Below, piece after piece: positions 32,422-41,351 of a stretch of 64,000 nucleotides of DNA. Under the pieces are notes generated by a model. That model was not told the origin of the DNA. It did no database searches and saw only the letters and a list, made by a program, of their open reading frames with translations. How positions within the stretch are numbered: position 1 is the first letter of the stretch; every line of letters begins with the position of its first letter. Source of the stretch: JANXXV01 sp038200305 (GTDB taxonomy: Bacteria; Acidobacteriota; Terriglobia; Bryobacterales; Bryobacteraceae); the NCBI GenBank assembly GCA_038200305.1, contig JBBPYD010000148.1, forward strand, positions 1 through 64,000. The letters run 5' to 3'. Position numbers and translations under genes: made by a program.

Positions 32422-33824
32422 TAGTTGTTCACCACCTCGGGCTCATGTGCTGTTGCATGATGCATCGCTTCATTCGAGATCATGCCCTTCACTTCCGAGA
32501 CTGCAATCATAGGCAGGAATCGGACGAACAGCAGGAATAGAGTAAGGAACAGACCAAACGTCCCGGTGAACGTCAGGATGTCGACAATCGTCGGCCGGAA
32601 GTATCCCCACGACGATGGCAGGAAGTCCCGATGCAGAGAGGTCGCGATAATCACGAACCGCTCAAACCACATTCCGATATTCACAATGATGGAGATGAAG
32701 AACATGAACGGGATGCTGGTTCGCAATTTCTTGAACCAGAAGAACTGCGGCGAAAGCACGTTGCAGGAGATCATGGTCCAGTAAGCCCACCAGTAAGGAC
32801 CAAACGCCCGGTTGATGAACACAAACCGTTCATATGGATTGCCGCTGTACCATGCAATGAAGAATTCTGTCGCGTATGCATACCCCACCACCGTTCCAGT
32901 GGCGAGTATGATCTTGTTCATGTTCTCCAGGTGCTTCATGGTCACCAGGTGTTCTACATTGAAGACCCAGCGCGCGATCACCATCAGCGTGACCACCATC
33001 GCAAAACCAGAGAAAATAGCGCCCGCGACGAAGTACGGCGGGAAGATCGTCGTGTGCCAGCCAGGAATAATCGAAGCCGCAAAGTCAAAACTAACGATGG
33101 TATGGACGGAGAGCACCAGAGGCGTTGAAAGTCCGGCCAAAATCAGGTAGGCCGCTTCATAATGACGCCAGTGCCGCGCCGATCCGCGCCAGCCAAGACT
33201 CAGCGCACCGTAAACATACTTGCTCACATTCTTCGCACGATCGCGCAACGTCGCCAGATCGGGCACCAGACCGACGTACCAGAACAGCGCCGAAACCGTC
33301 GCGTAGGTACTGACCGCGAACACGTCCCAAACCAGAGGACTTCGGAAGTTCGGCCACATGTAAAGGTCGGTATTCGGAATTGGAAACAACCAATAAGCAC
33401 GCCACGGGCGGCCCGTATGGAACAGCGGAAAAATACCGGCGCAAGCCACCGCGAACAATGTCATTGCTTCCGCAAACCGGTTGATCGACGTTCTCCACTT
33501 TTGCCGGAAAAGAAACAGAATGGCCGAGATCAACGTACCTGCGTGCCCGATACCGATCCAGAACACGAAGTTCGTAATGTCCCATGCCCATCCGATGGGT
33601 TGATTGTTGCCCCACACGCCGATGCCGTGCGACACCAAATATGCCAGCATCAATCCGAGCATTCCAGTGATGGAAGCCGTAATGCTGATGGCGATGTACC
33701 AGGAGTATTGCGTCCGCGATTCGACGATCTTGCTGACGGTTTCGGTCACCTGGCTAAGGCTGGGATTTCCCTCAACCAGCCGGGCCTTTACATGTGGATC
33801 TTGACGAACGGCGAGATCAGCCAT
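32421..33824 (-). CDS. actC: Alternative complex III subunit ActC (NrfD family)
   Basis: ATG 33824 overlaps the ActB stop by 8 bp, giving 467 aa. The protein has ~10 transmembrane helices, including YSWYIAISITASITGMLGLM and ITNFVFWIGIGHAGTLISAI, the latter being the conserved helix of NrfD-type quinol-binding subunits. Aromatic-rich loops (FHTGRPWRAYWLFPIPNTD) fit the family. ActC is the quinol oxidation subunit of ACIII in the inner membrane. Confidence 0.92.
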   Translation of the reverse strand: MADLAVRQDPHVKARLVEGNPSLSQVTETVSKIVESRTQYSWYIAISITASITGMLGLMLAYLVSHGIGVWGNNQPIGWAWDITNFVFWIGIGHAGTLISAILFLFRQKWRTSINRFAEAMTLFAVACAGIFPLFHTGRPWRAYWLFPIPNTDLYMWPNFRSPLVWDVFAVSTYATVSALFWYVGLVPDLATLRDRAKNVSKYVYGALSLGWRGSARHWRHYEAAYLILAGLSTPLVLSVHTIVSFDFAASIIPGWHTTIFPPYFVAGAIFSGFAMVVTLMVIARWVFNVEHLVTMKHLENMNKIILATGTVVGYAYATEFFIAWYSGNPYERFVFINRAFGPYWWAYWTMISCNVLSPQFFWFKKLRTSIPFMFFISIIVNIGMWFERFVIIATSLHRDFLPSSWGYFRPTIVDILTFTGTFGLFLTLFLLFVRFLPMIAVSEVKGMISNEAMHHATAHEPEVVNN

Positions 33825-36786
33825 GGTGCGTCTCCAGCTCTTCATTCGGGTTGCGCAGCTTCGCAAGATACGTGGTGCGCGGCTTGGTGTTCAGCTCTTC
33901 AAGCATGCTGTAATTCCTGGTCTGCTGTTTCAGTTTCGAAACCCGGCTTTCCGCGTCGTTGATGTTTCCGAACACGATCGCGTCGGCCGGGCAGGTCTGC
34001 TGGCAGGCCGTCTGAATCTCACCGTCTCTGATTGGGCGGCGGCCTTCGGTCTTGGCCAGAATCTTCTTCCCCTGGATGCGCTGCACGCAGTAAGTACACT
34101 TTTCCATGACGCCGCGCATCCGGACAGTCACGTTCGGGTTATAGTGCATCTTCTGCACCTCCTCGGTCCCGTAATTCCAGGCCAGGAAGTTGAAGCGGCG
34201 AACCTTGTACGGGCAATTATTTGAGCAGTACCGCGTTCCCACGCACCGGTTGTAAGCCATGTCGTTCAGGCCTTCCGGGCTGTGCGTAGTCGCGGCCACA
34301 GGGCAGACGTTTTCGCACGGCGCGGTCTCGCATTGCATGCAGGTCACGGGCTGCGAGACCACTTGGGGATCTTCTTCGCTGCCGTTGTAATAACGGTCCA
34401 TGCGAATCCAGTGCATCTCGCGGCCCTTGATTACCTGATCTTTGCCGACAATCGGGATATTGTTTTCCGATTGGCAAGCCACCATGCATGCGTTGCAACC
34501 GATGCACGAGTTCAAGTCAATCGCCATGCCCCACTGGTAGCCCTTGCTGTAGTCGATATCGGGATAAAGCCCAACCAGCGGTGGATGCTCCACCATCTCC
34601 TGCGCGAACTTCGGCTCTTTCCGGAACTCTTCCATGCTCGCCTCTCGCACCAGCGGGCGGCCTTCCATCGTGTGATGATCCTGCGTCTGAGCCAGTGGAT
34701 AGGCGCCGGCCACCTTCCGGATGCTTGCGTCTGTCGCGAACGTAAATGCATCCGTAGTGCGAACCGGATAAGCGTTCACGCCGACGTTCTTACCCACTCG
34801 GCCGCATTGCGTACGCCCATAACCAAGCGCAATCGAAATCGAATTGTCAGCCTGACCGGGTTGAATCAAGACCGGAGCCTGAATTCCCCGCCCCCGGCGA
34901 TCCATCGCGATCACATCGCCTTGCACCAAGCCCAATTTCTTGGCTGTAGCCGGGCTAACCAGCGCCGCATTGTCCCAAGTCAGCTTGGTCATCGGGTCCG
35001 GCGCTTCCTGCATCCACCCGTTGTTCGCGAAGCGGCCGTCGTAAACGGATGCGCTCTGCACGAACACGATTTCCATGCCGTCGCTTGCACCGGTCTGCGG
35101 CTGAATCGCCGCATTCACTTTCTTTGCGTCGATGGTGGGCTTGAACTCGCTCTGCGCGGTGCCGGCAATCACGCCGTCGTGCAGCGACTTCCGCCACGTC
35201 TTGTCCGCGGCGGCATTGCCACCGAACCTGGCGATCCAGTAATTGCGGACAATGTCATAGGCACGCTGGTCTTTGTACCCCGTCAGTTGAGCAACCAGCT
35301 CAGCAGCCGTCCTGCCGAAGTAAAGCGGCTGGATCAGCGGCTGCTGCACGGTCGCTGTCCCATCCGGCGCCGCCGCATCGCCCCAGCTTTCTAAATAGTG
35401 CGCTTCCGGCAAAGACCACTTGCAGGCGGCCGCGGTCTCATCCACATCCAGCCCAAGGTAAACGGACGCCGCAACCTTCTTCAGATTCGCCGCGAAATCC
35501 AGATCCGCTGGGGCCGTGTAAGCAGGATTCGCACCCAGGATCACCAACGTCGAAACCTGACCGCGCGACATCTCGCCAGCCAGTCCCTTCAACGCCTCCA
35601 ACTGCGGATGAAACTGATCCGTACTTGACTCCCAATACGTGACCGCCTGGCCCACATTGCCAAGCGCATCATTGAGCAGATGCACCATGGCGTGAACCGC
35701 CGCGGGCTGCCGGGGGCCTGCAACCACAAGGCTCTTGCCTTTGTGCTCATTCAGGTCTTTCGCAAGCGCCGCAATCCACTTGGCGCGCTTCTCGCCGCGA
35801 TTGCCGCCAACCACCTTCAGTTCGTTGCCGCCAACCTTCAACTCCGCCGCAAGGTCCGCAACAAAGCCCCGAATCTCAGACGACCGCATCCGAAGCCGGT
35901 GATCCGCCATCGCGCCAGTCACTGAGTACTGGCTTTCGATCACGTACAGCCGGTTCATCTCGTCTTTTGCCGAAGAAACACGGCGGCGGCGCGAGAATTC
36001 CTTCATCGGCAGAACCGTCGGAGTATCGAGACCGAGAAAATCATCGTCGAGTGAAACGATAACATCGGGCTTATCGAATTTAATCCGCGTGATCACCGGC
36101 TGCCCAAACGCCAATTGCGCGCCAGCGCCGGATTCATCGTGCGAAAGCGCGTTGTATTCCACCCACTTGGCCTTCGGATACTTCGCCAGTGCGTTTGTTT
36201 TCACCGCCAGCAACGACGGAGAACCGATCCGGTCGCTTAGAAAGCGAAGCCCATCGCCTTGACCCAACTTTGCCGCGCTGAACTGTTCCTTGGCAAACTC
36301 GTCAAACGCCTTCCAGTCGACTTCCTGTCCGTCTTTGCGCGGGCTGCGGGCGCGGTCTGGATCGTACAGCCCCAGCACCGAAGCCTGCTGATATCCGTTG
36401 GCCGCTCCCAAACTGAACGGATGCTCCGGATTGCCCTCAATCTTAGTCGGACGCCCGTCGTTCACTTCCACCAGGAGTCCAGTCGCAGCGCCGCCCAATG
36501 TCATGGCAGTGCTGTAGAAGAAAGGCTTGCCAGGGATGTAATCTTCCACGCCACGCACATTCGGCAGAACCTTCTCAACCGGCCGGCGGCACGCCGTCAA
36601 TCCCGCAAGTCCCAGTGAAGCCGCCATCAGCTTCAACAGGGTGCGGCGCGAGGAGCCATCCAGCATCTCCGAAGCATTCGCCGGAAATTCCCGATGCAGC
36701 CAGTCCTTGAAACCCGCCGTCTGCGACAACTGGTCGAGACTTCGCCAGTATTTCTTACCCGTCTGCTTGGTGTGTATCTGGATCAT
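33817..36786 (-). CDS. actB: Alternative complex III subunit ActB (molybdopterin-like + iron-sulfur fusion)
   Basis: This 989-aa protein is the fused large subunit. It carries a Tat-type signal (SRRTLLKLMAASLGLAGLTA) starting about residue 45. A catalytically silent molybdopterin-oxidoreductase-like region spans ~75-690. Ferredoxin-like cysteine clusters occupy ~730-930: CIGCNACMVACQSENN, CMQCETAPCENVCPVAAT, CVGTRYCSNNCPYKV, then CTYCVQRI and CQQTCPADAI. This gives up to four iron-sulfur clusters, as in characterised ActB. It lies 7 bp after ActA. Confidence 0.92.
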   Translation of the reverse strand: MIQIHTKQTGKKYWRSLDQLSQTAGFKDWLHREFPANASEMLDGSSRRTLLKLMAASLGLAGLTACRRPVEKVLPNVRGVEDYIPGKPFFYSTAMTLGGAATGLLVEVNDGRPTKIEGNPEHPFSLGAANGYQQASVLGLYDPDRARSPRKDGQEVDWKAFDEFAKEQFSAAKLGQGDGLRFLSDRIGSPSLLAVKTNALAKYPKAKWVEYNALSHDESGAGAQLAFGQPVITRIKFDKPDVIVSLDDDFLGLDTPTVLPMKEFSRRRRVSSAKDEMNRLYVIESQYSVTGAMADHRLRMRSSEIRGFVADLAAELKVGGNELKVVGGNRGEKRAKWIAALAKDLNEHKGKSLVVAGPRQPAAVHAMVHLLNDALGNVGQAVTYWESSTDQFHPQLEALKGLAGEMSRGQVSTLVILGANPAYTAPADLDFAANLKKVAASVYLGLDVDETAAACKWSLPEAHYLESWGDAAAPDGTATVQQPLIQPLYFGRTAAELVAQLTGYKDQRAYDIVRNYWIARFGGNAAADKTWRKSLHDGVIAGTAQSEFKPTIDAKKVNAAIQPQTGASDGMEIVFVQSASVYDGRFANNGWMQEAPDPMTKLTWDNAALVSPATAKKLGLVQGDVIAMDRRGRGIQAPVLIQPGQADNSISIALGYGRTQCGRVGKNVGVNAYPVRTTDAFTFATDASIRKVAGAYPLAQTQDHHTMEGRPLVREASMEEFRKEPKFAQEMVEHPPLVGLYPDIDYSKGYQWGMAIDLNSCIGCNACMVACQSENNIPIVGKDQVIKGREMHWIRMDRYYNGSEEDPQVVSQPVTCMQCETAPCENVCPVAATTHSPEGLNDMAYNRCVGTRYCSNNCPYKVRRFNFLAWNYGTEEVQKMHYNPNVTVRMRGVMEKCTYCVQRIQGKKILAKTEGRRPIRDGEIQTACQQTCPADAIVFGNINDAESRVSKLKQQTRNYSMLEELNTKPRTTYLAKLRNPNEELETHHG

Positions 36787-36793
36787 CTGTGAG

Positions 36794-37441
36794 TTACCTG
36801 TGACAGCCGGAGCAATTCTGCGGCGGACTGATGTGTTTTGCGGCGATGATCTCCCGTCCGATCTCAGCCGGGTCGCGATCCGGTTTCCAACTCAACGTCG
36901 TAACAAGCTCGGGCGACCGCAAATTCGGCGCTGGGTTACGATGACAATCGAGACACCAGCCCATATTCAGCGGCATCACCTGCTTCACTTCCGCCATCTG
37001 ATCGATCCGCCCGTGACAACTGACGCAACTGACGCCGGCGCTGATATGCGCCGAATGATTGAAGTACACGTAATCTGGTAATTTGTGAACCTTCACCCAT
37101 GGAATGGATTCGCCGCTTGCATAGCTCTCACGCACCTTCAAAAGCCGTTCGCTTTGCGGTTTCACCCGCACATGGCAGTTCATGCAGGTTTCCGTAGGGG
37201 GAATGGCGGAATACGCGGCTTTGTAGACGGTATTATGGCAGTAGTAGCAGTCCATTCCCAGATTGCCCGCGTGCAATTTGTGGCTGTACGGAACAGGTTG
37301 CTGCGGAGAGTAGCCCGTATCCATCACCTGCGGTTGCGAAAGATAGGCAAAAGCGCCAATCCCGCCAAGGCTTAGCAGGGTGACCACAGCGCCGCCAATC
37401 TTGACATACTTATCAATGGATTTTGGGAAGATGAGCGCCAT
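36794..37441 (-). CDS. actA: Alternative complex III subunit ActA (pentaheme cytochrome c)
   Basis: This 215-aa protein has one N-terminal helix (IGGAVVTLLSLGGIGAFAYL) and five CxxCH motifs at C65-H69, C86-H90, C139-H143, C163-H167 and C210-H214. Five hemes is the count reported for ActA. Its distal heme ligands and periplasmic placement allow electron flow from the ActB iron-sulfur chain to ActE. It is the first gene of the 12-kb respiratory operon and is divergent from the histidine kinase, with 92 bp between starts that must hold both promoters. Confidence 0.93.
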   Translation of the reverse strand: MALIFPKSIDKYVKIGGAVVTLLSLGGIGAFAYLSQPQVMDTGYSPQQPVPYSHKLHAGNLGMDCYYCHNTVYKAAYSAIPPTETCMNCHVRVKPQSERLLKVRESYASGESIPWVKVHKLPDYVYFNHSAHISAGVSCVSCHGRIDQMAEVKQVMPLNMGWCLDCHRNPAPNLRSPELVTTLSWKPDRDPAEIGREIIAAKHISPPQNCSGCHR

Positions 37442-37533
37442 TCTATCCTTCGGTTACGTGTTCAGACATATTCGCAGTGGGCAACCACATTTCTATCATA
37501 ACCGGATATTTTACGCAATAGGAGCAAAATTTC

Positions 37534-38937
37534 TTGTTTGACCGTAGTTCAGCCCGGCAGCCAATGCGTCCAGCCAGTGGATTATGGAAGCGGTTTGGAG
37601 ACCTGAAGGTCCGTCCGAAACTGATTCTGCTGCATAACCTGTTCTTCCTTGTACTGACCTGTTCGGTGTATTTCACCCTGTTGCCGCCGTTTGAACGCCG
37701 GGTGGCGCGGGCCAAAACCATCGAGGTCAGCCTGATCACTGAAATCTTCTCAGGAGACAGGCCGCTGCAGAATCTCCCCAAGATGGAAGGGTACGATTAT
37801 CGAGAAGGTTCAGCGGCAACATTACAAGTACCACTTGAGATTCAACAATGGTTGGAGGATCATCCGGGGGAGGTCTGGCAGAACAGCGCTCAATCCGACT
37901 ACCTATATAAGAGAGATCCCAGGTCTGGTCTGTTCCGGCGCATCACTCTGCCGAACCTCGCCTATGACACAGTGCTGGAACGGGCAAAATTCTCTCTTTT
38001 CGTTGTTCTAGGCATCGTCTACCTGTTGGCCGTCGTGCTTTTGGAGCAGATCATCATGCCCCGGTATGTCTATCAACCATTAAGGTTAATGCTCGATGCC
38101 GATAGGGCTACCCAGAGGGGCGACCGGGAGCGCGAGATCATCAATGAGCAATTGATCCCTGGAGATGAGATTGGACAGATCATGCGGTCGCGGAACGCAT
38201 CGATCGCCGAACTTCGTACGCAGGAAGACGATTTGGCCGAGGCAATTGCGAGGCTGGAAGCGCAAGATCGTCTGGCGAGCCTCGGTCTGCTAAGCGCCAG
38301 CGTGGCCCATGAGCTAAACACCCCGCTCGCCGTGCTCAGGGGATCCATTGAGAAGTTGATTGAGACGGTGCCAGAATGCCATGCGCAGGAGCGGCTGGCC
38401 CGAATGCTGCGGGTCACCCAACGGCTGCAGAAGATTAGTGAAGGACTCGTCGATTTCGCGCGGGTCCGGAACCAGGAAGTGGTAAGCGTCCAAGTTCGTC
38501 CATTACTTCAGGAAGCCTGGAGTCTGGTGGCGATTGACGAGAAGGCATCGGGCATTCACTTTGTAAATGAAACCGTGGAATACGATATTGTTATCGGCAA
38601 TCCCGACCGGCTGATGCAGGTGTTCGTCAATCTGCTAAGGAATGCACTTAACGCCGTCGAGTCCGGTGGGACCATCTGCGTAAACTCGCGCCGGTTCCCG
38701 CGCGAAGGCAAGCAATGGATTACGATTGCCGTGGATGACGACGGTCCAGGCATTCCGGCAGGTGTTTTACCCGATATCTTCGAGGCGTTTGTCTCAACGC
38801 GTCTCGACGCCCAGGGGACCGGGTTAGGATTAACCGTGGCAGAAGGAATTGTTCAGCAGCACGGAGGAACTATCACCGCCAGTAACCGCCCTGGAGGTGG
38901 AGCGCGTCTCGAAGTAACATTGAGGAGCGCTGGATGA
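37534..38937 (+). CDS. Sensor histidine kinase
   Basis: TTG 37534 is preferred over ATG 37564 because AGGAG lies 9 bp upstream. The 467-aa protein has two transmembrane helices (ILLHNLFFLVLTCSVYFTLL ~31-50, FSLFVVLGIVYLLAVVLL ~152-169), a periplasmic sensor region of ~100 residues, a HAMP linker, then HisKA with SASVAHELNTPLAVLRGS (phospho-acceptor H259) and HATPase_c (NLLRNALNAVES, DDDGPGIPAG, GTGLGLTVAEGI). It is coupled to the next gene by an ATGA overlap and divergent from actA, so it is a candidate sensor of respiratory state. Confidence 0.92.
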   Translation: MFDRSSARQPMRPASGLWKRFGDLKVRPKLILLHNLFFLVLTCSVYFTLLPPFERRVARAKTIEVSLITEIFSGDRPLQNLPKMEGYDYREGSAATLQVPLEIQQWLEDHPGEVWQNSAQSDYLYKRDPRSGLFRRITLPNLAYDTVLERAKFSLFVVLGIVYLLAVVLLEQIIMPRYVYQPLRLMLDADRATQRGDREREIINEQLIPGDEIGQIMRSRNASIAELRTQEDDLAEAIARLEAQDRLASLGLLSASVAHELNTPLAVLRGSIEKLIETVPECHAQERLARMLRVTQRLQKISEGLVDFARVRNQEVVSVQVRPLLQEAWSLVAIDEKASGIHFVNETVEYDIVIGNPDRLMQVFVNLLRNALNAVESGGTICVNSRRFPREGKQWITIAVDDDGPGIPAGVLPDIFEAFVSTRLDAQGTGLGLTVAEGIVQQHGGTITASNRPGGGARLEVTLRSAG

Positions 38938-39548
38938 ACACTGCCAAGACTGTCGACATTGCGGTTCTCGATGACGATCTCGATTTCCGCAACTACATCG
39001 ACGACTTTCTTCGGGATGAAGGCGGGTTCACCGTCCGGACCTTCGCCCAGCCTGACTACTTGTTTACCGAGGCCGAGCAGCGGGTGCCGGACATCGTACT
39101 CCTGGATATGAAAATGGGTGAATCCAGGGGTGACAAGGTTTTGGAACAGCTCATAACTCGTTGGCCCAACCTGTGCGTGATCATTGTGACTGGTTACCCC
39201 TCGCTCGAAGACATGCGTGCAACATTCAGGCTAAAGGTCTTCGATTACCTGGCGAAGCCGTTTTCGCTCGCTCAACTCCGGCAAACGCTAAAGAATGCGA
39301 TAGACACCTTCGGTCTTGGCCGTACGCCGCACGATTTCTTGCGCGAACGGCTAGGGCATCGAATCAAAATCCTTCGGGTAGAGCGCGACTGGTCGTTAAA
39401 GGATCTGGCCGCAATGACAAAGCTTAGCGTTTCGCAGATCAGTTCCATCGAGCGTGGCGCCAATCTACCCAGCATGGAGAGTTTGCTCGCCCTGTGCGCC
39501 GCCTTTGAAAAAAAGCCTTCCGAGCTTCTGGGCTCCATCGATTTCTAA
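38934..39548 (+). CDS. Response regulator: receiver domain fused to XRE-type HTH
   Basis: This 204-aa protein has a CheY-like receiver at ~1-125, with acidic pocket DDD (~13-15), phospho-acceptor D58 in PDIVLLDMKMG, and K in YLAKPFS. The C-terminal ~65 residues are a Cro/C1-type HTH (RIKILRVERDWSLKDLAAMT, then KLSVSQISSIERGANLPSME). Most response regulators end in OmpR, NarL or Fis domains, so an XRE output is uncommon. The sequence resembles no named regulator I can confirm. Context suggests control of the actA operon or its own operon. Confidence 0.88.
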   Translation: MNTAKTVDIAVLDDDLDFRNYIDDFLRDEGGFTVRTFAQPDYLFTEAEQRVPDIVLLDMKMGESRGDKVLEQLITRWPNLCVIIVTGYPSLEDMRATFRLKVFDYLAKPFSLAQLRQTLKNAIDTFGLGRTPHDFLRERLGHRIKILRVERDWSLKDLAAMTKLSVSQISSIERGANLPSMESLLALCAAFEKKPSELLGSIDF

Positions 39549-39550
39549 GG

Positions 39551-39580
39551 AACCCTCGCAAAACGGATTCGCTTCCGCCG
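39551..39580. repeat. Copy of the REP-like unit after the response regulator
   Basis: The 30-bp stretch containing cgcaaaacggattcgcttcc matches 40711-40740 at 26 of 30 positions. It lies directly downstream of the response regulator stop, a typical place for extragenic palindromes. Confidence 0.6.
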
Positions 39581-39702
39581 GCTAAGTCCGCTGGTTCCCG
39601 CGATACATTGGTACACCGGGCTCGGGATATGAAGGCATTCAGTGCAGGGTAGTCTCACCGGCGGTGTCCGCTAACCCATCGGGGCAGGGGCATTTGACAG
39701 TC

Positions 39703-39722
39703 TGTTGTCAACGATGACAACA
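39703..39722. promoter_or_regulatory. Palindromic operator upstream of the HigBA-like genes
   Basis: TGTTGTCA and TGACAACA form a perfect 8-bp inverted repeat with a 4-bp spacer (ACGA), ending 25 bp before the toxin start. A TTGACA (39694-39699) overlaps its left side, so binding would block a promoter. This is the usual layout for HigA-type antitoxin autoregulation. Confidence 0.6.
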
Positions 39723-39747
39723 TTGCTACAGAGGCGCTTAATCCGGT

Positions 39748-40038
39748 ATGACGCGAAAAACCCGGCCTGTCTTATGGGTGAAGACAGCGCTCAAGGAATT
39801 CGAGGCGTTTCCGGAAGGGGCAAGGACGATATGTCTGACGGCGCTCACCATCGCCGCCGACGGCGGCAAGGCCGATATCGCAAAGCCGATGCAGGGCCTC
39901 GGCTCCGGCGTCTTCGAGATCGCACTGGTGTTCAAGGGCGATGCCTTCCGGGAAACTACGCAGGGCATCAGGACCCCACAACGGGAAATTGACCTTATTA
40001 AGGAACGGCTGAAACGGCTGAAGGAGATGTTGCGATGA
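39748..40038 (+). CDS. HigB/Gp49-like toxin with internal deletion
   Basis: This 96-aa protein belongs to the phage-derived Gp49-like/RelE-superfamily toxins: ending region VFEIALVFKGDAFR followed directly by ETTQGIRTPQREIDLIKERLKR. In relatives about 20 residues lie between these blocks (the VVYAxQ...VxHAFQKKS region), so an in-frame loss seems to have removed the central strands. The toxin is therefore probably inactive. The start at ATG 39748 and the ATGA overlap with the antitoxin (40035) are intact. Confidence 0.75.
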   Translation: MTRKTRPVLWVKTALKEFEAFPEGARTICLTALTIAADGGKADIAKPMQGLGSGVFEIALVFKGDAFRETTQGIRTPQREIDLIKERLKRLKEMLR

Positions 40039-40340
40039 AGGAAAAACTGGAAGTTGTCCGTGGCAGCGGCAACGTGTTCCGCGATCTTGGGCACGACAAC
40101 GCCGATGCTGAACAATTCAAGGCCCTGCTGGCTGCGGAAATCATCAAGACGCTGGACCGGGAACGGCTGACCGTCCGTGCGGCGCGTGACCGCACCGGCA
40201 TTGCTGCGGCTGACTTCTCGCGCATCCGCAACGCCGGCCTGGGGCGGTTTACGGTTGACAGGCTAATGTCTATTCTCAACCGCTTGGGAGCTCGGATTGA
40301 AGTAAAAGTCCGCTTCCGGCGAACAAAGCTGGCAGCGTGA
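40035..40340 (+). CDS. HigA-like XRE antitoxin
   Basis: This 101-aa protein has a Cro/C1-type HTH: LTVRAARDRTGIAAADFSRI then RNAGLGRFTVDRLMSILNRL. It is the downstream partner of the HigB-like gene, with which it overlaps by ATGA. The C-terminus (GARIEVKVRFR) is typical of the short HigA group in the HigB-first gene order. As the HTH is intact, it can still bind the palindrome at 39703-39722 even though its toxin is damaged. Confidence 0.8.
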   Translation: MKEKLEVVRGSGNVFRDLGHDNADAEQFKALLAAEIIKTLDRERLTVRAARDRTGIAAADFSRIRNAGLGRFTVDRLMSILNRLGARIEVKVRFRRTKLAA

Positions 40341-40799
40341 AGCGGCATTCAATAGCAGCATTCGGGCAAACCGAGCGGCACATCTGGCGCACCATAAGGC
40401 GTGTACCTCATTACGGGCCGTAACTGAATAAGCCATGCGATGCTCGGCGCGCGGATGGCGTTCCGCATTGATTCCGGTCAATGTGACCTTTGTCAACCCA
40501 GGAACAGCGTTGAGCATCGTGGTCCGCTCGTGCGAAATCGTAAACATCTGTATCATCTGGGAGAAACAGGCGCCGGGGAGGGCTCAAGGTCCGGCACAAC
40601 TGCAAAATTTTATCGCTCACGAACGAAGGGTTACGCAGCATGGACCCACAAGACTGTTGAAGCTCTTTCGTTTGATGCCGCCGGAAGCGGCCTTTGCGTT
40701 TCGTTTATTGGACCCGCGCAAAACGGACTCGCTTCCGCCGCCCGAGCCCGCCGGGTTACTCTTTCCTTTGAAGCCGCCGGAAGCGGCCTTTGCGCCTTA
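40341..40799. repeat. Gene-free region with REP-like repeat cluster
   Basis: No gene is convincing here. The right half holds a 36-bp direct repeat at 40663-40698 and 40759-40794 containing the palindromic core gccgccggaagcggc (three mismatches between copies, 96 bp apart). Between them, at 40711-40740, is an inverted relative (cgcaaaacggactcgcttcc, then gccg). A third copy of that relative occurs at 39551-39580, after the response regulator stop. The units look like REP-type extragenic palindromes. The left half shows nothing recognisable. Confidence 0.7.
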
Positions 40800-41351
40800 A
40801 TGTCCAACGAGCGAACCCCATTCCAGATCACCGCTGGTTCCGCCGCCTACGACTCCATCGCACAACTTCCGGTTACCATTCTGCTGGAGAACATCCGCAG
40901 CCTGTATAACGTGGGTTCGTTCTTTCGCACGGCGGACGCGGCGGCAGTTGAAAAGTTGGTGCTGGCCGGCATCACTGGGAAGCCTCCGCACAAGGGAATC
41001 GGGAAGACAGCGCTGGGATCAGAAGAGACGGTCCCGTGGGAATACGGCAAGGATGCTTTGCTCATTGCCGACGAATTACAAAGCCGGGGCTATCAGTTGG
41101 CCACTATCGAGACCACAGCGCATGCGGTGGATCTCTTTGACTGGACGCCGCGGTTTCCCGTCTGCGTTGTGTTCGGTAATGAGGTGGATGGCGTCTCGGC
41201 GGAGCTCGGTGCGCTATGCGATGCTCACGTGCGAATTCCCATGCTCGGCATGAAACATTCGCTCAACGTCGCTACCGCCGGCGGTGTAGTAATGTATGAG
41301 CTTCTGCGCAAGTATCGAAGAATGTTGGAAAATGCAAGGATACGCCGATGA
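40800..41351 (+). CDS. SpoU/TrmH-type RNA 2'-O-methyltransferase
   Basis: ATG 40800 gives 183 aa. The trefoil-knot fold is clear: PVTILLENIRSLYNVGSFFR (motif 1), RFPVCVVFGNEVDGVSAEL (motif 2, with NExxGVS) and RIPMLGMKHSLNVATAGGVV (motif 3). It would methylate the 2'-hydroxyl of a ribose in tRNA or rRNA using S-adenosylmethionine; the specific nucleotide cannot be told. The stop overlaps the gamma-glutamyltransferase start as ATGA. The repeats just upstream end within 6 bp of the start. Confidence 0.88.
   Translation: MSNERTPFQITAGSAAYDSIAQLPVTILLENIRSLYNVGSFFRTADAAAVEKLVLAGITGKPPHKGIGKTALGSEETVPWEYGKDALLIADELQSRGYQLATIETTAHAVDLFDWTPRFPVCVVFGNEVDGVSAELGALCDAHVRIPMLGMKHSLNVATAGGVVMYELLRKYRRMLENARIRR

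Noticed and set aside
34282..35394. 370-codon frame opposite actB
   Set aside because: Antisense shadow of a strongly supported ActB; no recognisable domain.
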